A DNA stretch of 64,000 nt from Chromatiaceae bacterium. GTDB taxonomy: Bacteria > Pseudomonadota > Gammaproteobacteria > Chromatiales > Chromatiaceae. Below the pieces are notes generated by a model. It did no database searches. It was not told the DNA's origin and saw nothing but the letters and a program-made list of their open reading frames with translations. This document shows, one piece after another, positions 1-9,026 of the stretch. Both the position numbers and the translations under genes were made by a program. Within the stretch, counting starts at the first letter, position 1. Every line of letters begins with the position of its first letter. The stretch covers positions 1 to 64,000 of the forward strand of contig JAHEJD010000007.1 in NCBI GenBank assembly GCA_024639005.1. Direction: 5' to 3'.

Positions 1-646
1 ATTGCCGAAAATCGACGGGCAGGCCAGTCTTCCAGGGTTGGGTCATGCGCTTGGTGTTGTGCAGCAGCCGGGTTTTTTCATCGAGCCGATCGAAGTCGTT
101 CCAGTAGTCCTCGAACAGGCCGATGGTCTCTCGGTCTTCGAGTTGAAGGCTTATCCACTCGTCGTAATCGCGCTTGAACGCGAACAACTCGGCGAACTGC
201 TCGGCGCATCGCCAGTGTTGCAGGCGGGCGCAGTCGAGCAGCATCACGCTGCTGGCCAGTGGCCCTGTGGGACCTTGCTTACGCGAACGCGGGCGGCACA
301 TCAATGCCTTGCCGTGGAGGTCACGGTTCAGCAGTTCATACACGTCACCCACCGCAAAGACGTCCGGATCGACGACCAGCGCGCGCCCCTCGTAGTCCAT
401 GAGCTCCGGCGGCATGAACCGCAAGGGCGTGAAGGATTGCAGGTCCCTGGTGCGCCAGATGCGCCGGAGGCCTTTACGCAAATAGGCCTGACCGTCGTGC
501 GCCTGCAGAAAGGGTTGATCGACGGTATTCATTATCCGCACCGAGAACTTGTCGGCATGGGCAGAGTTGCGCCGCATGGAGTAGGCCGACACCAGCGCGC
601 CGACCATCTGCTGCGGGTTGGTCTGAATAAAAACGCAAGGTTCCAC
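1..646 (-). CDS. glycosyltransferase, GT8-like (3' end outside window)
   Basis: About 215 codons of this gene are visible; its C-terminus lies beyond the left edge. Reading the minus strand, the protein begins VFIQTNPQQMVGALVSAYS, and later shows DPDVFAVGDVYELL. The DPDVF stretch resembles the metal-binding DxD of retaining nucleotide-sugar glycosyltransferases. Near the cut end LLHNTKRMTQPWKTGLP resembles the HxTxxxKPW region of GT8-type enzymes. It is therefore probably a cytoplasmic sugar transferase for surface glycan or LPS core. The start chosen is a GTG at 646; an in-frame GTG near 711 is an alternative and neither has a clear ribosome binding site. It lies about 95 bases downstream of an ELM1-like gene on the same strand, so the two are probably cotranscribed. 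The family assignment is tentative; coding status is clear. Confidence 0.7.
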   Translation of the reverse strand, partial: MEPCVFIQTNPQQMVGALVSAYSMRRNSAHADKFSVRIMNTVDQPFLQAHDGQAYLRKGLRRIWRTRDLQSFTPLRFMPPELMDYEGRALVVDPDVFAVGDVYELLNRDLHGKALMCRPRSRKQGPTGPLASSVMLLDCARLQHWRCAEQFAELFAFKRDYDEWISLQLEDRETIGLFEDYWNDFDRLDEKTRLLHNTKRMTQPWKTGLPVDFRQ

Positions 647-739
647 TGTTTGTCTCGCTGGCTTACAGGCTTCGCATTCTATAACAAAAGCCTGTCCGGC
701 TAGTCTGCCCACTGTTAGCGAGTAAGTGCGCTAAACGCA

Positions 740-1882
740 CTATCTCGGATACAAGCCGCGTTGGTCCTTGGCATCACCTATAGGGTCGAGCAACGCGTGA
801 ATGCGCGCGACGATGGTCGCGAGTTCGTCGTCCGCAGCGCGGCCGGCCGGCGGCAGAGGCTCGCCCAAACGCACCGCCCGGCCCCGCTGAATCAGGGTCT
901 CGTGAATGGCGCTCAGGTCACGTGGGTGGCTAAGTGCTCCCCGGCGATAGAGCAGAAATCCGAGCGGCTGCAGCATGCGCCGCCAACCGCGACTGCCGGC
1001 CGGTGGCAGCAGGAGGTCAGCGAATACAGACCGCAGGCGCGCCCTCAGCGATCGCGGCGGACAGGGCAAGGGGAAAATGGCCAGTGGTTTGCCGAGCTTG
1101 GCGACCTCCATCATCATCGAGACACTGTCGCCAGTAACGACGAAGGCATCGGCATTGCCCAGCAGACCGAGGTAGGGATTGTTATCGGCATCGCCAGGCT
1201 GCCATCGGTAAAACTGGCTGCCTGGGGGCAGGTGCGATTCCAGTGCGTCGGTCACGGCCACGGGCGTGCGCCGACTGGTCGTCACATAGACCGAGCCGCC
1301 GGTCTCATCGAGCATCTTGCGGACCTGTCGCATGAGTTGCTCGGTAATACGCTCGTCGAAAAGGAACGGGTGCGTGGGACCGCCAACCAACAGCGCAATC
1401 AGCGGTCGACGCAGCGGCGCGAGGCGCTCTCGCCAGGCGTCGCCGGCGCGCTGGATCGCGGCGCCATCGACGCGGATCGGCGGCAGACCAACCGCCAACA
1501 CGTTGCTGCGGTCGGGCAGCCGGTTCTGTGCGCTCATCACGATCAGGTCAAAACGCTCCAGCAGGCCGGACGGTTTGCCGATCAGCGCCACCCTGCAACC
1601 CCCGCGCGCCTGTTCCCGCACCCAGAGTGCGGCCATGGACGGACGCCGGCCCGAGGTCAGGATCAGGTCCGGCCAGGGGGGCTCCAGCCTGTCCGAGCGA
1701 AGCAGATCGACATGATCGATCGATACCGCAAAGGGCGGCTTTTCCTGATCGTAAGGCGGGCAAAATTGCAGGGTCTTGCGGACCAGGGGCCAGGGCAGCA
1801 CATCCGCGATCACATCGACCTGATTGTTATCACCGGTCTTCTCGCCGAGCAAAAGCCAGATTAGTGGCGGCTTGGAGGTCAT
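740..1882 (-). CDS. ELM1-family (DUF1022) glycosyltransferase-like protein
   Basis: This 380-residue protein has the signature of the mitochondrial-fission ELM1 family, which is widespread in proteobacteria next to LPS genes and is thought to have a GT-B glycosyltransferase fold. Visible family blocks are WLLLGEKTGDNNQ near the N-terminus, LTSGRRPSMAALWVREQ, ALLVGGPTHPF, VYVTTSRRTP, and VVTGDSVSMMMEVAKLGKPL near the C-terminus. The last block resembles the nucleotide-sugar binding segment of GT-B enzymes. I chose the ATG at 1882 because it puts the conserved block close to the N-terminus; ATGs at 1933 and 1939 are in frame and no start has a strong Shine-Dalgarno. The GT8-like gene follows on the same strand. 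The substrate is unknown. The name reflects homology to a plant fission factor and does not imply organelle function here. Confidence 0.75.
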   Translation of the reverse strand: MTSKPPLIWLLLGEKTGDNNQVDVIADVLPWPLVRKTLQFCPPYDQEKPPFAVSIDHVDLLRSDRLEPPWPDLILTSGRRPSMAALWVREQARGGCRVALIGKPSGLLERFDLIVMSAQNRLPDRSNVLAVGLPPIRVDGAAIQRAGDAWRERLAPLRRPLIALLVGGPTHPFLFDERITEQLMRQVRKMLDETGGSVYVTTSRRTPVAVTDALESHLPPGSQFYRWQPGDADNNPYLGLLGNADAFVVTGDSVSMMMEVAKLGKPLAIFPLPCPPRSLRARLRSVFADLLLPPAGSRGWRRMLQPLGFLLYRRGALSHPRDLSAIHETLIQRGRAVRLGEPLPPAGRAADDELATIVARIHALLDPIGDAKDQRGLYPR

Positions 1883-2205
1883 TGCGTCGAGTGGCACATC
1901 ACCTGCTGTCGGCACAGAGCCCGCAACACTCATCGGCACCCGAACGGCGGTGCACCGCGCTCGATCGGCGCCATCCCGATCTTTATCCGGCCGTGATGCG
2001 CAATCCTCAAGCTCACCGATTTCCGTCTCCCAATCGAACCAGTGAATCGATCAAGTACAGCCTGGACAATAACCTGCCCAGAGGAACGGGAAAAGACCAG
2101 AGTCAAACTGCTTGGCCCTTCAGAACAGCCAGGCATAACGGGCAACAAGACCTGCCGAGCCTCAACGCACGCGGATTATTATTGAGGTTGGACAAAACAT
2201 CATGT

Positions 2206-3051
2206 CTAGCCGCCTCCGCCCACTAACCGCGCGAGCAAATGCCTCGTAGCCGCGTAAAGCGAGAACAGCGGGGACATCGCAACGACGATCATCTCGTTCG
2301 GCCGCAACAGGTTTGCCAGTAGCGGGTCGCGAAATCTAGTATTCAGCACGTAGTCGCGCAGCTTGCGCCGTCTTGGGTTTGGGGCCTTGTGATCGCCCGG
2401 GCTGCCGCTTTGTAAGGCAATCATCGGGAAAAGCGCATACATCTCCGACAGCGCCGCAAACGCGGCATCAATGCCTTTCCCGCCAATGACAACCCGCGGG
2501 ATTTTCTTGGAGTAAGGATGTTCGCAGAGCCAGTCGATGAGGCGGTCGCTGGCGATATAAGCGTGGGCGCAATAAGAGATGGTGCGGAAGGTCTTCCAAT
2601 TCAAAAATTGCGCCGAAAGTGGCCAGTGCCCTAGATAAAAACCCTTCCACTCTGGCGGCAACTGTTGCAGCGCTTTTCGGATAGCGAGCACCGTTCGAGG
2701 GTTTAGCAAGCGCGAGAAGACCACGTCATCTTCGAAGATTAGGACTCTTGATTGCCCCTGAGCACGGGCCTGCTGAGCCACTGCCCGGTGTGATTCCCAA
2801 ATCCCTTTTTTGGGTGATGTCGGATGTTTGGCAGGTCTATAGAATTCCACGTGTTTGCACAGTCCGACCCTGTGAAACTCGCCCGCCGCGCTTGCCATCC
2901 GATCGTCGCGGCTCTGCAGCGAAATGCAATAGACGCCATCGAGAAATGACCAGTCGAACGCACTGCTGTCGGCCGCCGTCGAGAGCGCCGAGCAATTAGG
3001 ACAGTTGGTCTCAGGAGGACAGGGATGAAATAGAGAGTTAGCGAAATTCAT
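2206..3051 (-). CDS. GT25-family LPS glycosyltransferase-like protein
   Basis: A 281-residue protein resembling glycosyltransferase family 25, the LgtB/LsgF-type enzymes that add galactose or similar sugars to lipooligosaccharide. The N-terminal half has VYCISLQSRDDRM, matching the family's opening block. ESHRAVAQQA and VLIFEDDVVF follow, the latter matching the ExDxx donor/metal motif. Later GKGIDAAFAAL and a basic C-terminus suit a membrane-associated transferase. The ATG at 3051 is chosen over the more upstream ATG at 3144 because the conserved part begins about 20 residues after it; no strong ribosome binding site is visible. Local GC is lower than in the rest of the window, as is common in LPS loci. 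Neighbours are the ELM1-like gene downstream and a decayed asparagine synthetase gene upstream. The acceptor and sugar cannot be told from sequence. Confidence 0.72.
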   Translation of the reverse strand: MNFANSLFHPCPPETNCPNCSALSTAADSSAFDWSFLDGVYCISLQSRDDRMASAAGEFHRVGLCKHVEFYRPAKHPTSPKKGIWESHRAVAQQARAQGQSRVLIFEDDVVFSRLLNPRTVLAIRKALQQLPPEWKGFYLGHWPLSAQFLNWKTFRTISYCAHAYIASDRLIDWLCEHPYSKKIPRVVIGGKGIDAAFAALSEMYALFPMIALQSGSPGDHKAPNPRRRKLRDYVLNTRFRDPLLANLLRPNEMIVVAMSPLFSLYAATRHLLARLVGGGG

Positions 3052-3144
3052 CAAGCGCGATTCAGAGGCGTTGCGGTCTTGGCACACAGGAAGGATAGAG
3101 CACCTTTTCGTCCGGCAGCAATCTTTCCTTGCGTCCGCCAGCAC

Positions 3145-3762
3145 CCCAGGTCGGGAGTATAAGGCGGCATAGACAAGCTTTCGTCCAGCAATACCCCTCC
3201 CCGGCGGCCATCGGCGCTAACGGTCGATCGTCGTGCTGACCCGCAAACGCCCACAGAATGGCTTTTCGGCACCCGATCCCACGCCAACGACGGGTTCACG
3301 GGCACGATGATCTGCCCGCTGCATCAGTCCCTCTGGCCAGTGACCGGATCTTCTCATTTCACGAGAGCTCGACGTATCGGCTCCCGTCGATCTCTTGTTC
3401 GAAAAGGGTGGTCAGCAAGTAAAGCTTTGACCCGGCAGCTTCCTGTAAGGGACGGATTTTTTCCCCAGTTCTGCCATGCGTCGAATCTCCCGTCGCGGCA
3501 TATGCATGTGACTTTGAAGAGAGAGCGACTTTCTGGCAAGTTCGCTGGGACCAGGGGAGTTGAAGAGAGGAGAAAAATAAGCCGCAGTATCGCTGGCACC
3601 CCACTACTGGGCAAGATCGCATTTCAATCTTCACAAACGGCAATTCAATAGTTCCGATTGTCAATCGCAGGTTGCTGAGTTTTCAAACCAGCGCTGCAAC
3701 ATCAACAATGACCAGAGGCGGCGACTATGGTCCGCCTTGGCGGCGCGATGCTCGGCCAACAA
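3145..3762. other. non-coding or degraded stretch in the LPS region
   Basis: About 620 bases with no recognisable gene. Several open frames of 80 to 115 codons exist on both strands, but none shows a recognisable motif or a good ribosome binding site, and the base composition is lower in GC than the flanks. It follows the 3' end of the broken asparagine synthetase gene, so it may be further decayed coding sequence. Confidence 0.4.
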
Positions 3763-4734
3763 CTAAGTGACCGGTTCGGGACGTATCAGCTGCTGCTGTT
3801 GTAAACGCTGGGGTGCCAACAGCACATCGACTTCGTCCTTCAATTCATTATTAATCCAGTCGGCGATAGGCACCCGCAGTCCGTGTTTACGCCGATGGAC
3901 CAGCGCACGCGGCAACCGGGCCAGCGCCGCGCGTTTCAGAGCGACCTTGGTGGCTAACTTCCCTACGCTGGCTGTGAGCGGCTGGCATAGAGCCTTCCAT
4001 CAAGCGCCGACCTAGGAACGGCGCACGTGCCTCGATTGAAGCCAACATGGTCGCGCGATCCACCTTGGTCAGCAGATTCTCACCCAGATAAGTCAGCAAA
4101 TCGAATACCATAGCGCGCTTTACCGGATGCTTTATAGCTGCCAGTGCTGACCAGGTGGCGTTGATTTCGGTAGGCTGATAATCCCTGGCGATGTTCATAG
4201 CGTCGGTGCCAAATGTACCGAACCAAGCGATATGCCGCTCATACGGATCGCGTTCGGCCTCATCCACAAAACCGCCGAGCTAAAAAACGCAGCGAAACCC
4301 GGTTGGTTGTGACCGGCAACCGCCTGAGCCCAGCGCGAATCACGTGCCGCAGGGCATGGGGCAAGCTGGAGTACCATTCAGCCCAGCGGTGCCCCAAGTA
4401 GGTGGGATAACCCCCCGAACAATTCGTCGGCCCCTTCACCGGTAAGGATGACCTTCACCTCGCGAGATGCCGCTTCCGCAAGTAGATATGTGGGCAGAAT
4501 AGCAGGATCACTCAGCGGCTCTGCCAGATGCTCCGTCACCCTATTCAAGGCCCGGTGCAGCGCCTGCGAATCAGCGCGAACGGTATGGTGCCGGGTACCC
4601 AAGGTACGCGCTAGCCCGGCAGCATCGCCACAATCGGGCCCCCGATAGGGAATCAGCTGGCCCATGTTCACTACCGCCCCAGGGCGGCGCAGCTGCGCTC
4701 CGGTCAGATTCAGCGCACCGAAAATTCCACACAT
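3763..4734 (-). pseudogene. asnB: asparagine synthetase (glutamine-hydrolysing) pseudogene
   Basis: The frame opens as MCGIFGALNLTG with the N-terminal catalytic Cys2 of class II amidotransferases, followed by PYRGPDCGDA. Most of the glutaminase domain is then missing and the frame jumps to the synthetase domain (LARTLGTRHHTVRAD, then VILTGEGADELFGG with the SGGxDS-type loop lost). After that the frame shifts: GYPTYLGHRWAEWYSSLPHAL, LLTKVDRATMLASIEARAPFL and RKHGLRVPIADWINNEL lie in different frames. The full-length family is about 550 to 650 residues, so at least 300 residues are gone. Such AsnB paralogs in LPS loci usually amidate sugars or act in surface polymer synthesis. Its ATG lies 3 bases past the stop of the next pseudogene, which fits an old operon. 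No product with activity is expected. Confidence 0.85.
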
Positions 4735-4737
4735 GAG

Positions 4738-6407
4738 CTAATGTGCAACCTGTTTGCAGGGGCTGTACGCCGCATGGTTGGGACCTTCCAGGATCAACGG
4801 CAGTGCAGCGGCCAGGGATGCACATTTGTCCAACGCTTCAGCCTTCACCAAAAATACCGCTGGCACAGTGCACTGTGCCAGCGCTTGTTGCCACCAATGC
4901 TCTGAGCGCAGGGTGGAATCCGGTAACTTGCGCAGCGCTTCCCCATATTCTTGGATGTAGTTGCTACGTATCTGACGGACTTGGTTCCCGGTGGCCAGCA
5001 GTATGGGCATTTCGAGGTAGTAGGCCAGAGAGGGTGAGTAAGCCTCCACACCGATTACTTGAATGGCTTCAGGGGCCGAAATCTCGATGACTCGGGCCAA
5101 CGCGCGCGCAGAGCGATATTCACCCAATTCAGCAAGAACGCCTTGGATACCGAGTAACAATGCGACGGGGATCATGATCAGGCCGGCGATGGCGCGGTTG
5201 GGCGATACTGCCCCGAGCAACGCCATCCCGGCCGCGGCAATAAGGGCGATACCAAGCACTGGTCCCTGGGCATCGAGCACCTGCGCGATGCGGGAGACAT
5301 AAATGTGGGGAGCGAGCGCGTCACTGCCAAAAAGCAGAATCGACCCCAGCATGAAGCCAATTCCGGCAGCAGTCCATGCAGCATAGCGGAGCAGATGAGG
5401 CGCGACCTGCAGCAACCGCGCACATAGCAGGGCGACCGCCGGCAGGACCGGCAGGATGTACCCGGGCCGCTTGGACTGCGAGAGGGTGAAAAACAGCAGC
5501 GGCATGAGTATCCACAACAGCTGAAAAACTTCCGTGCGGGCCGTATCCAGGCGTTGCCGCCAGAATCCGATCAGATGCCGGCCGCCCAGGAATAGCAGAC
5601 TAATCCAAGGCAGGGCGCCGACAATCAGGAACGCGGCTACGTAATAGATGGGCCCCGTGCGATTCATTTTATCGGTGGCGACCCGTTCAAAAGTCTCTCG
5701 CACAAAAGCATAGTGCAGGAACTCGGGGTGACTTTGGGTCACCGCCAAGAACCAAGGGCCAACAATCAGAACGAATGCGGCGATGCCTAGAGGATGAAAC
5801 AGCCGGCGTATTTGCTCTTGTCTGGCCAAGGCCTCGGCAATGCCGATCAACAGTGGCACTACTAAACCAACCGGCCCTTTGGTAAGGACTGCGAAACCGG
5901 CCGCCGTCCATCCTAACAACAGCCATCCAACCCGGTTGCTTTCCCGACTGAAGTGCACGGCGATGCAGGCGAGGCTGACCCAAAACATCATCGTTGCGTC
6001 AAAGATGACGACTCGAGAGAAAAGCTGGACCAACGGACAAGTAATCAGGATTAGGCCGGCGACCAGCCCAGTAGCGCGATTAAAGCGCACAGTGCCGAAG
6101 GCAACCACCAGCAATGCAGTGGCCAGAGTAGATATAAAAGACGTTTGATGGCAGTTGCCGCCGCGGCGAAGAAGAACACCGGCTTATCCAAGTAAGGCAA
6201 ATCGTTAAGGTGGGGTACCACATAGTTGCCGGACACCATCATTTCTCTTGCAACTTCAGCATTGCGGCCCTCGTCAGGGTCGATTAACGCAACCGATGCG
6301 CTACCTTGATAGAGGGCGAACAACGCCACAGCCCAGAGTGCAGCCCAGAAAACCACCGTCTGGACAGGGCGGCTTCGGTCATCGAAGGGTGAATGCGCGT
6401 TTTGCAT
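4738..6407 (-). pseudogene. ArnT/PMT-like membrane glycosyltransferase, frameshifted
   Basis: The N-terminal part (ATG at 6407) has a first membrane helix, then LIDPDEGRNAEVAREM and LPYLDKPVFFF. These are the DE-containing periplasmic loop and the DKPP-like block typical of ArnT/GT83 and PMT-type transferases that use polyprenyl-phosphate sugars. Around 6150 the frame is lost just after ATAIK, and the rest continues in another frame as a polytopic protein (for example LTKGPVGLVVPLLIG and SQSKRPGYILPVLPA, family-typical blocks) to a stop at 4738. Roughly 15 to 20 residues expected at the junction are missing, so a small deletion accompanies the frameshift. An intact homolog would have about 550 residues. 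It would have transferred a sugar to lipid A, core or protein from the periplasmic side. A translation start inside the long second part is possible but would lack the catalytic loop. Confidence 0.8.
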
Positions 6408-6922
6408 TGTCGAGGAAATCGGCGAGGACGGCGATAAATCACTGCTCTCCAGCTATGCGGCCGAGGGAGCAATCATCGTGGCAGATGGCGATTTGGTTGG
6501 GATCCAGCGGAGGACGATACACGGCGTTGCGGAGCATTTCAGAATTCATAGCAGGCGGAACAATACGGTCTAATGGAGTACAGGCTAGGCGTAAGGAGAA
6601 TGTGGTCCTACCTGAAATCAGGGTGGCCGATAAGTTAAGGTCCCGACATTCTCTTCATCGCTCAGCGGCCGCTCGATGCAGATGCACGGGACCTTGCCAG
6701 AGAAACCCTCGCGCTATCGAGCAACCAGTTGATCTGCTCGCCGGTTAGCGGCGTGAACCCATCGTCCGGGAATAGCCGGCGATGCCCGAAACGCGCGCGT
6801 CATGACCAGCGGCAGAGCAGTTGCCCGACGACGACCAGGTTATCGGCAGTCCGGCCAAGGAGCGCCACGCCGTTGGGCACCACGACCGCGAGCCCTTCAC
6901 CAGTCTTTGCGCCGACGATAGC
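6408..6922. other. gene-free stretch with a possible IS66-type remnant
   Basis: No intact gene is visible in about 515 bases. On the minus strand around 6700-6790 the translation RRLFPDDGFTPLTGEQINW, continuing LLDSA, resembles the C-terminus of IS66 TnpB proteins (xFPxx...LTxxQLxWLLDG). The match is short and no terminal repeats or other transposase parts are visible, so this is only a hint that an insertion element once sat between the decayed glycan genes and the HupE-like gene. Confidence 0.25.
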
Positions 6923-8080
6923 TCAGGCTAGCAGGGTCCGCTCGACCAGCCAGTACGAGCCTACGAGCGCGATTACCAGCGAGGCCGGGATGGCGATCAC
7001 CTCCCGATACCAGGAGCGATTCCGAAACCACAGGCCGACGAGCAGAAAGCACAGGGCGAGTACCGTCAGCTGCCCGAGTTCCACCCCAAGATTGAACGCA
7101 ATGAGCCCGGTCACGAGGTGACCTGGCGAAAGCCCGACGTCGGTCAGCACACTGGCAAAGCCCAGGCCATGCAGAAGACCGAAGGCAAACACCACCAGCG
7201 TCCGCGATCGGGTAAGGCGCTGATGGAAAAGATTCTCGATGCAGACATAAACGATCGAGGCGGCGATCAGCGGTTCGACGATCGTCGCCGGTATTTGCAC
7301 CCAGCCAAGCATCGACATTGCCAGGGTTAGGGTATGCGCGAGCGTGAAGGCCGTGACTTGCCAGAGCAGTACGCGCCAGCTGGGACTGAGTAGATAGAGG
7401 CCGACCACGAACAGGATGTGGTCTGCGCCTTTCGGAATGATGTGCTCGAAGCCGATGACAAGATAGTTGCCGAAGATGGACCCCGTCGATTGAGCCACCA
7501 CAGTGTGCAGATCGATGTCATCACTGACTGCCCCGGACTGCAGATAGGCCGAGTAGAGTTCACGGCCGTCGCCGGCATCGACGCGCACAACGCTGGCGCC
7601 AAAGCGTCTATCCCATTCCCAGACCAGGGCCCGCGCCGCTGCCGGAAGGGCCCCGGTCAGCGTGATGACTGAATCACGCGCCATTTGTTGGTCACCGATC
7701 GCGGGTACGGACACGCGCTGGACCGCCAGCCGGAGTCTGATGCCGTCCGCCCTCAGCACGATACCCTGCAGAAATTCTGACTGGAACAGCGCGAACTCCC
7801 GCTGAATCTCTGTGGGGGTAAGGCTGCGCAAACGATTGTAGACGGGCGCGTCTTCCGAGTCGTCGCTGTCCTGGTGCGACCCCCCTATCCCGGCAAGCAC
7901 AGCCTCGAGGTTGAGCCGGATATCTGCCTCGAGGCTACCATCCGCCCGCAGCTGTATATCGACTACCGCGGGCCTAATCTCATGGGCATGAGCCGAGGCT
8001 GCGGCAAACCCGACAAGGAAACAGGTGATCACCCGACGGAGCAGACCGTAGCGCTGTGATACCGCCGCGCAGACGATCAT
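6923..8080 (-). CDS. HupE/UreJ-family membrane protein
   Basis: A 385-residue protein with a signal-like N-terminal helix ending SAHAHEIRP, a periplasmic domain of about 180 residues, and a C-terminal membrane domain of six or more helices. The membrane part carries family blocks with histidines: GFEHIIPKGADHILFVVGLY, TAFTLAHTLTLAM and FGLLHGLGFASVL. HupE/UreJ proteins are associated with nickel or cobalt transport in hydrogenase and urease loci. This longer form with a large exported N-terminal domain is found away from those loci, and its metal is unknown. The ATG at 8080 places the signal helix naturally; ATG 8101 is possible. It is divergently arranged with a DUF4198 gene that starts at 8119, leaving only 38 bases, so a shared promoter region must overlap the 5' ends. 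The pairing suggests a joint role in metal handling. Confidence 0.8.
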   Translation of the reverse strand: MIVCAAVSQRYGLLRRVITCFLVGFAAASAHAHEIRPAVVDIQLRADGSLEADIRLNLEAVLAGIGGSHQDSDDSEDAPVYNRLRSLTPTEIQREFALFQSEFLQGIVLRADGIRLRLAVQRVSVPAIGDQQMARDSVITLTGALPAAARALVWEWDRRFGASVVRVDAGDGRELYSAYLQSGAVSDDIDLHTVVAQSTGSIFGNYLVIGFEHIIPKGADHILFVVGLYLLSPSWRVLLWQVTAFTLAHTLTLAMSMLGWVQIPATIVEPLIAASIVYVCIENLFHQRLTRSRTLVVFAFGLLHGLGFASVLTDVGLSPGHLVTGLIAFNLGVELGQLTVLALCFLLVGLWFRNRSWYREVIAIPASLVIALVGSYWLVERTLLA

Positions 8081-8118
8081 AATGCCGGAGCCCCATCTCA
8101 TTCTGATAACCCGACAGC

Positions 8119-8940
8119 ATGCTGATATCCCGCCACCGACCGCAATGGCCCCTGACCGCACTCTGGCTGCTGTCTTCTACGGCCGGCCTGGATGTTGAGG
8201 CGCATGAGTTCTGGATCGAGCCGGTGAAATTCGAGGTGGCACCCGGCGACTTGCTGGAGGCCCACGTACGGATCGGTCAGAACATGAAAGGCGACACGCT
8301 TCACTATATCCCTCGGCTGATCGAGGCGTTCAGGCTCAGCGCCGGCGGCGCAACCCGCGATGTCAAATCGCGCATCGGCGACGATCCCGCGCTGAGTGAG
8401 CGCGTATCGGCAAGCGGCCTGCATCTGCTTTCCTATGTCTCGACGGACTCGCAGCTTACCTATTCTGAACCGGAAAAGTTCCGGCGTTTCGTAGAGACTG
8501 AAGGCATCCATTGGGTAAGCGCCGCTCACGAAAGGCGCGGACTACCCGCGCAGGGTTTCAACGAGGACTATCAGCGGTTCGCCAAGTCGTTGGTCAAGGT
8601 GGGCGACGGCAAGGGGCAGGATCGCCCGCTTGGCCTGGAATTCGAGCTGGTTCTAGAGACGAACCCCTACACCGACCTCGATGCTGTCATCGTCGCCCGG
8701 CTGCAATGGCTGGGGAAACCCTTAGCGGACACACAGATCAGCGTCTTTAGACGTCACCGCGGCATGGTCAGCCGAACAAACCTCAGGACAGACGCCGGGG
8801 GTCGCATCACCGTCGCTCGCCGCGATGCGCCGGGCGTCTACCTTCTGAACGCAGTGCACATGATCGAGCCGCCGCCGAACGATCAGGGTGTCGTCTGGAA
8901 AAGCCTCTGGGCCTCCACTACCTTCGAGATCGTCGACTAG
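8119..8940 (+). CDS. DUF4198-family exported protein
   Basis: A 273-residue protein with an N-terminal hydrophobic segment followed by VEAHEFWIEPVKFEVAPGD, the hallmark opening of DUF4198 proteins: mature chain starting with HxFWxxP after signal cleavage. The C-terminal half has LPxG-like and beta-rich segments (VIVARLQWLGKPLADTQISV, LRTDAGGRITV) like the carboxypeptidase-regulatory or NikM-like beta-sandwich. Family members are periplasmic and often found beside metal transport genes; the adjacent divergent HupE/UreJ-like gene fits this. The start at 8119 is the first ATG; no strong ribosome binding site is visible. The metal or ligand cannot be determined here. Confidence 0.78.
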   Translation: MLISRHRPQWPLTALWLLSSTAGLDVEAHEFWIEPVKFEVAPGDLLEAHVRIGQNMKGDTLHYIPRLIEAFRLSAGGATRDVKSRIGDDPALSERVSASGLHLLSYVSTDSQLTYSEPEKFRRFVETEGIHWVSAAHERRGLPAQGFNEDYQRFAKSLVKVGDGKGQDRPLGLEFELVLETNPYTDLDAVIVARLQWLGKPLADTQISVFRRHRGMVSRTNLRTDAGGRITVARRDAPGVYLLNAVHMIEPPPNDQGVVWKSLWASTTFEIVD

Positions 8941-9026
8941 CGCATTTTCTGAAGCAGGCGATTCGAGAGGCCCCTGGGGGCTGACGCATCTGGCTCTGTC
9001 GCATCTTTTTCGGGGCTGCGCTTGCA

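Noticed and set aside
2-703. A 233-codon plus-strand frame at the left edge
   Set aside because: The minus strand here reads as a glycosyltransferase with coherent motifs running off the edge.
8967-8985. A GCCCC/GGGGC hairpin between the DUF4198 and lipid A acyltransferase genes
   Set aside because: The loop is too short and no T run follows; no confident terminator.
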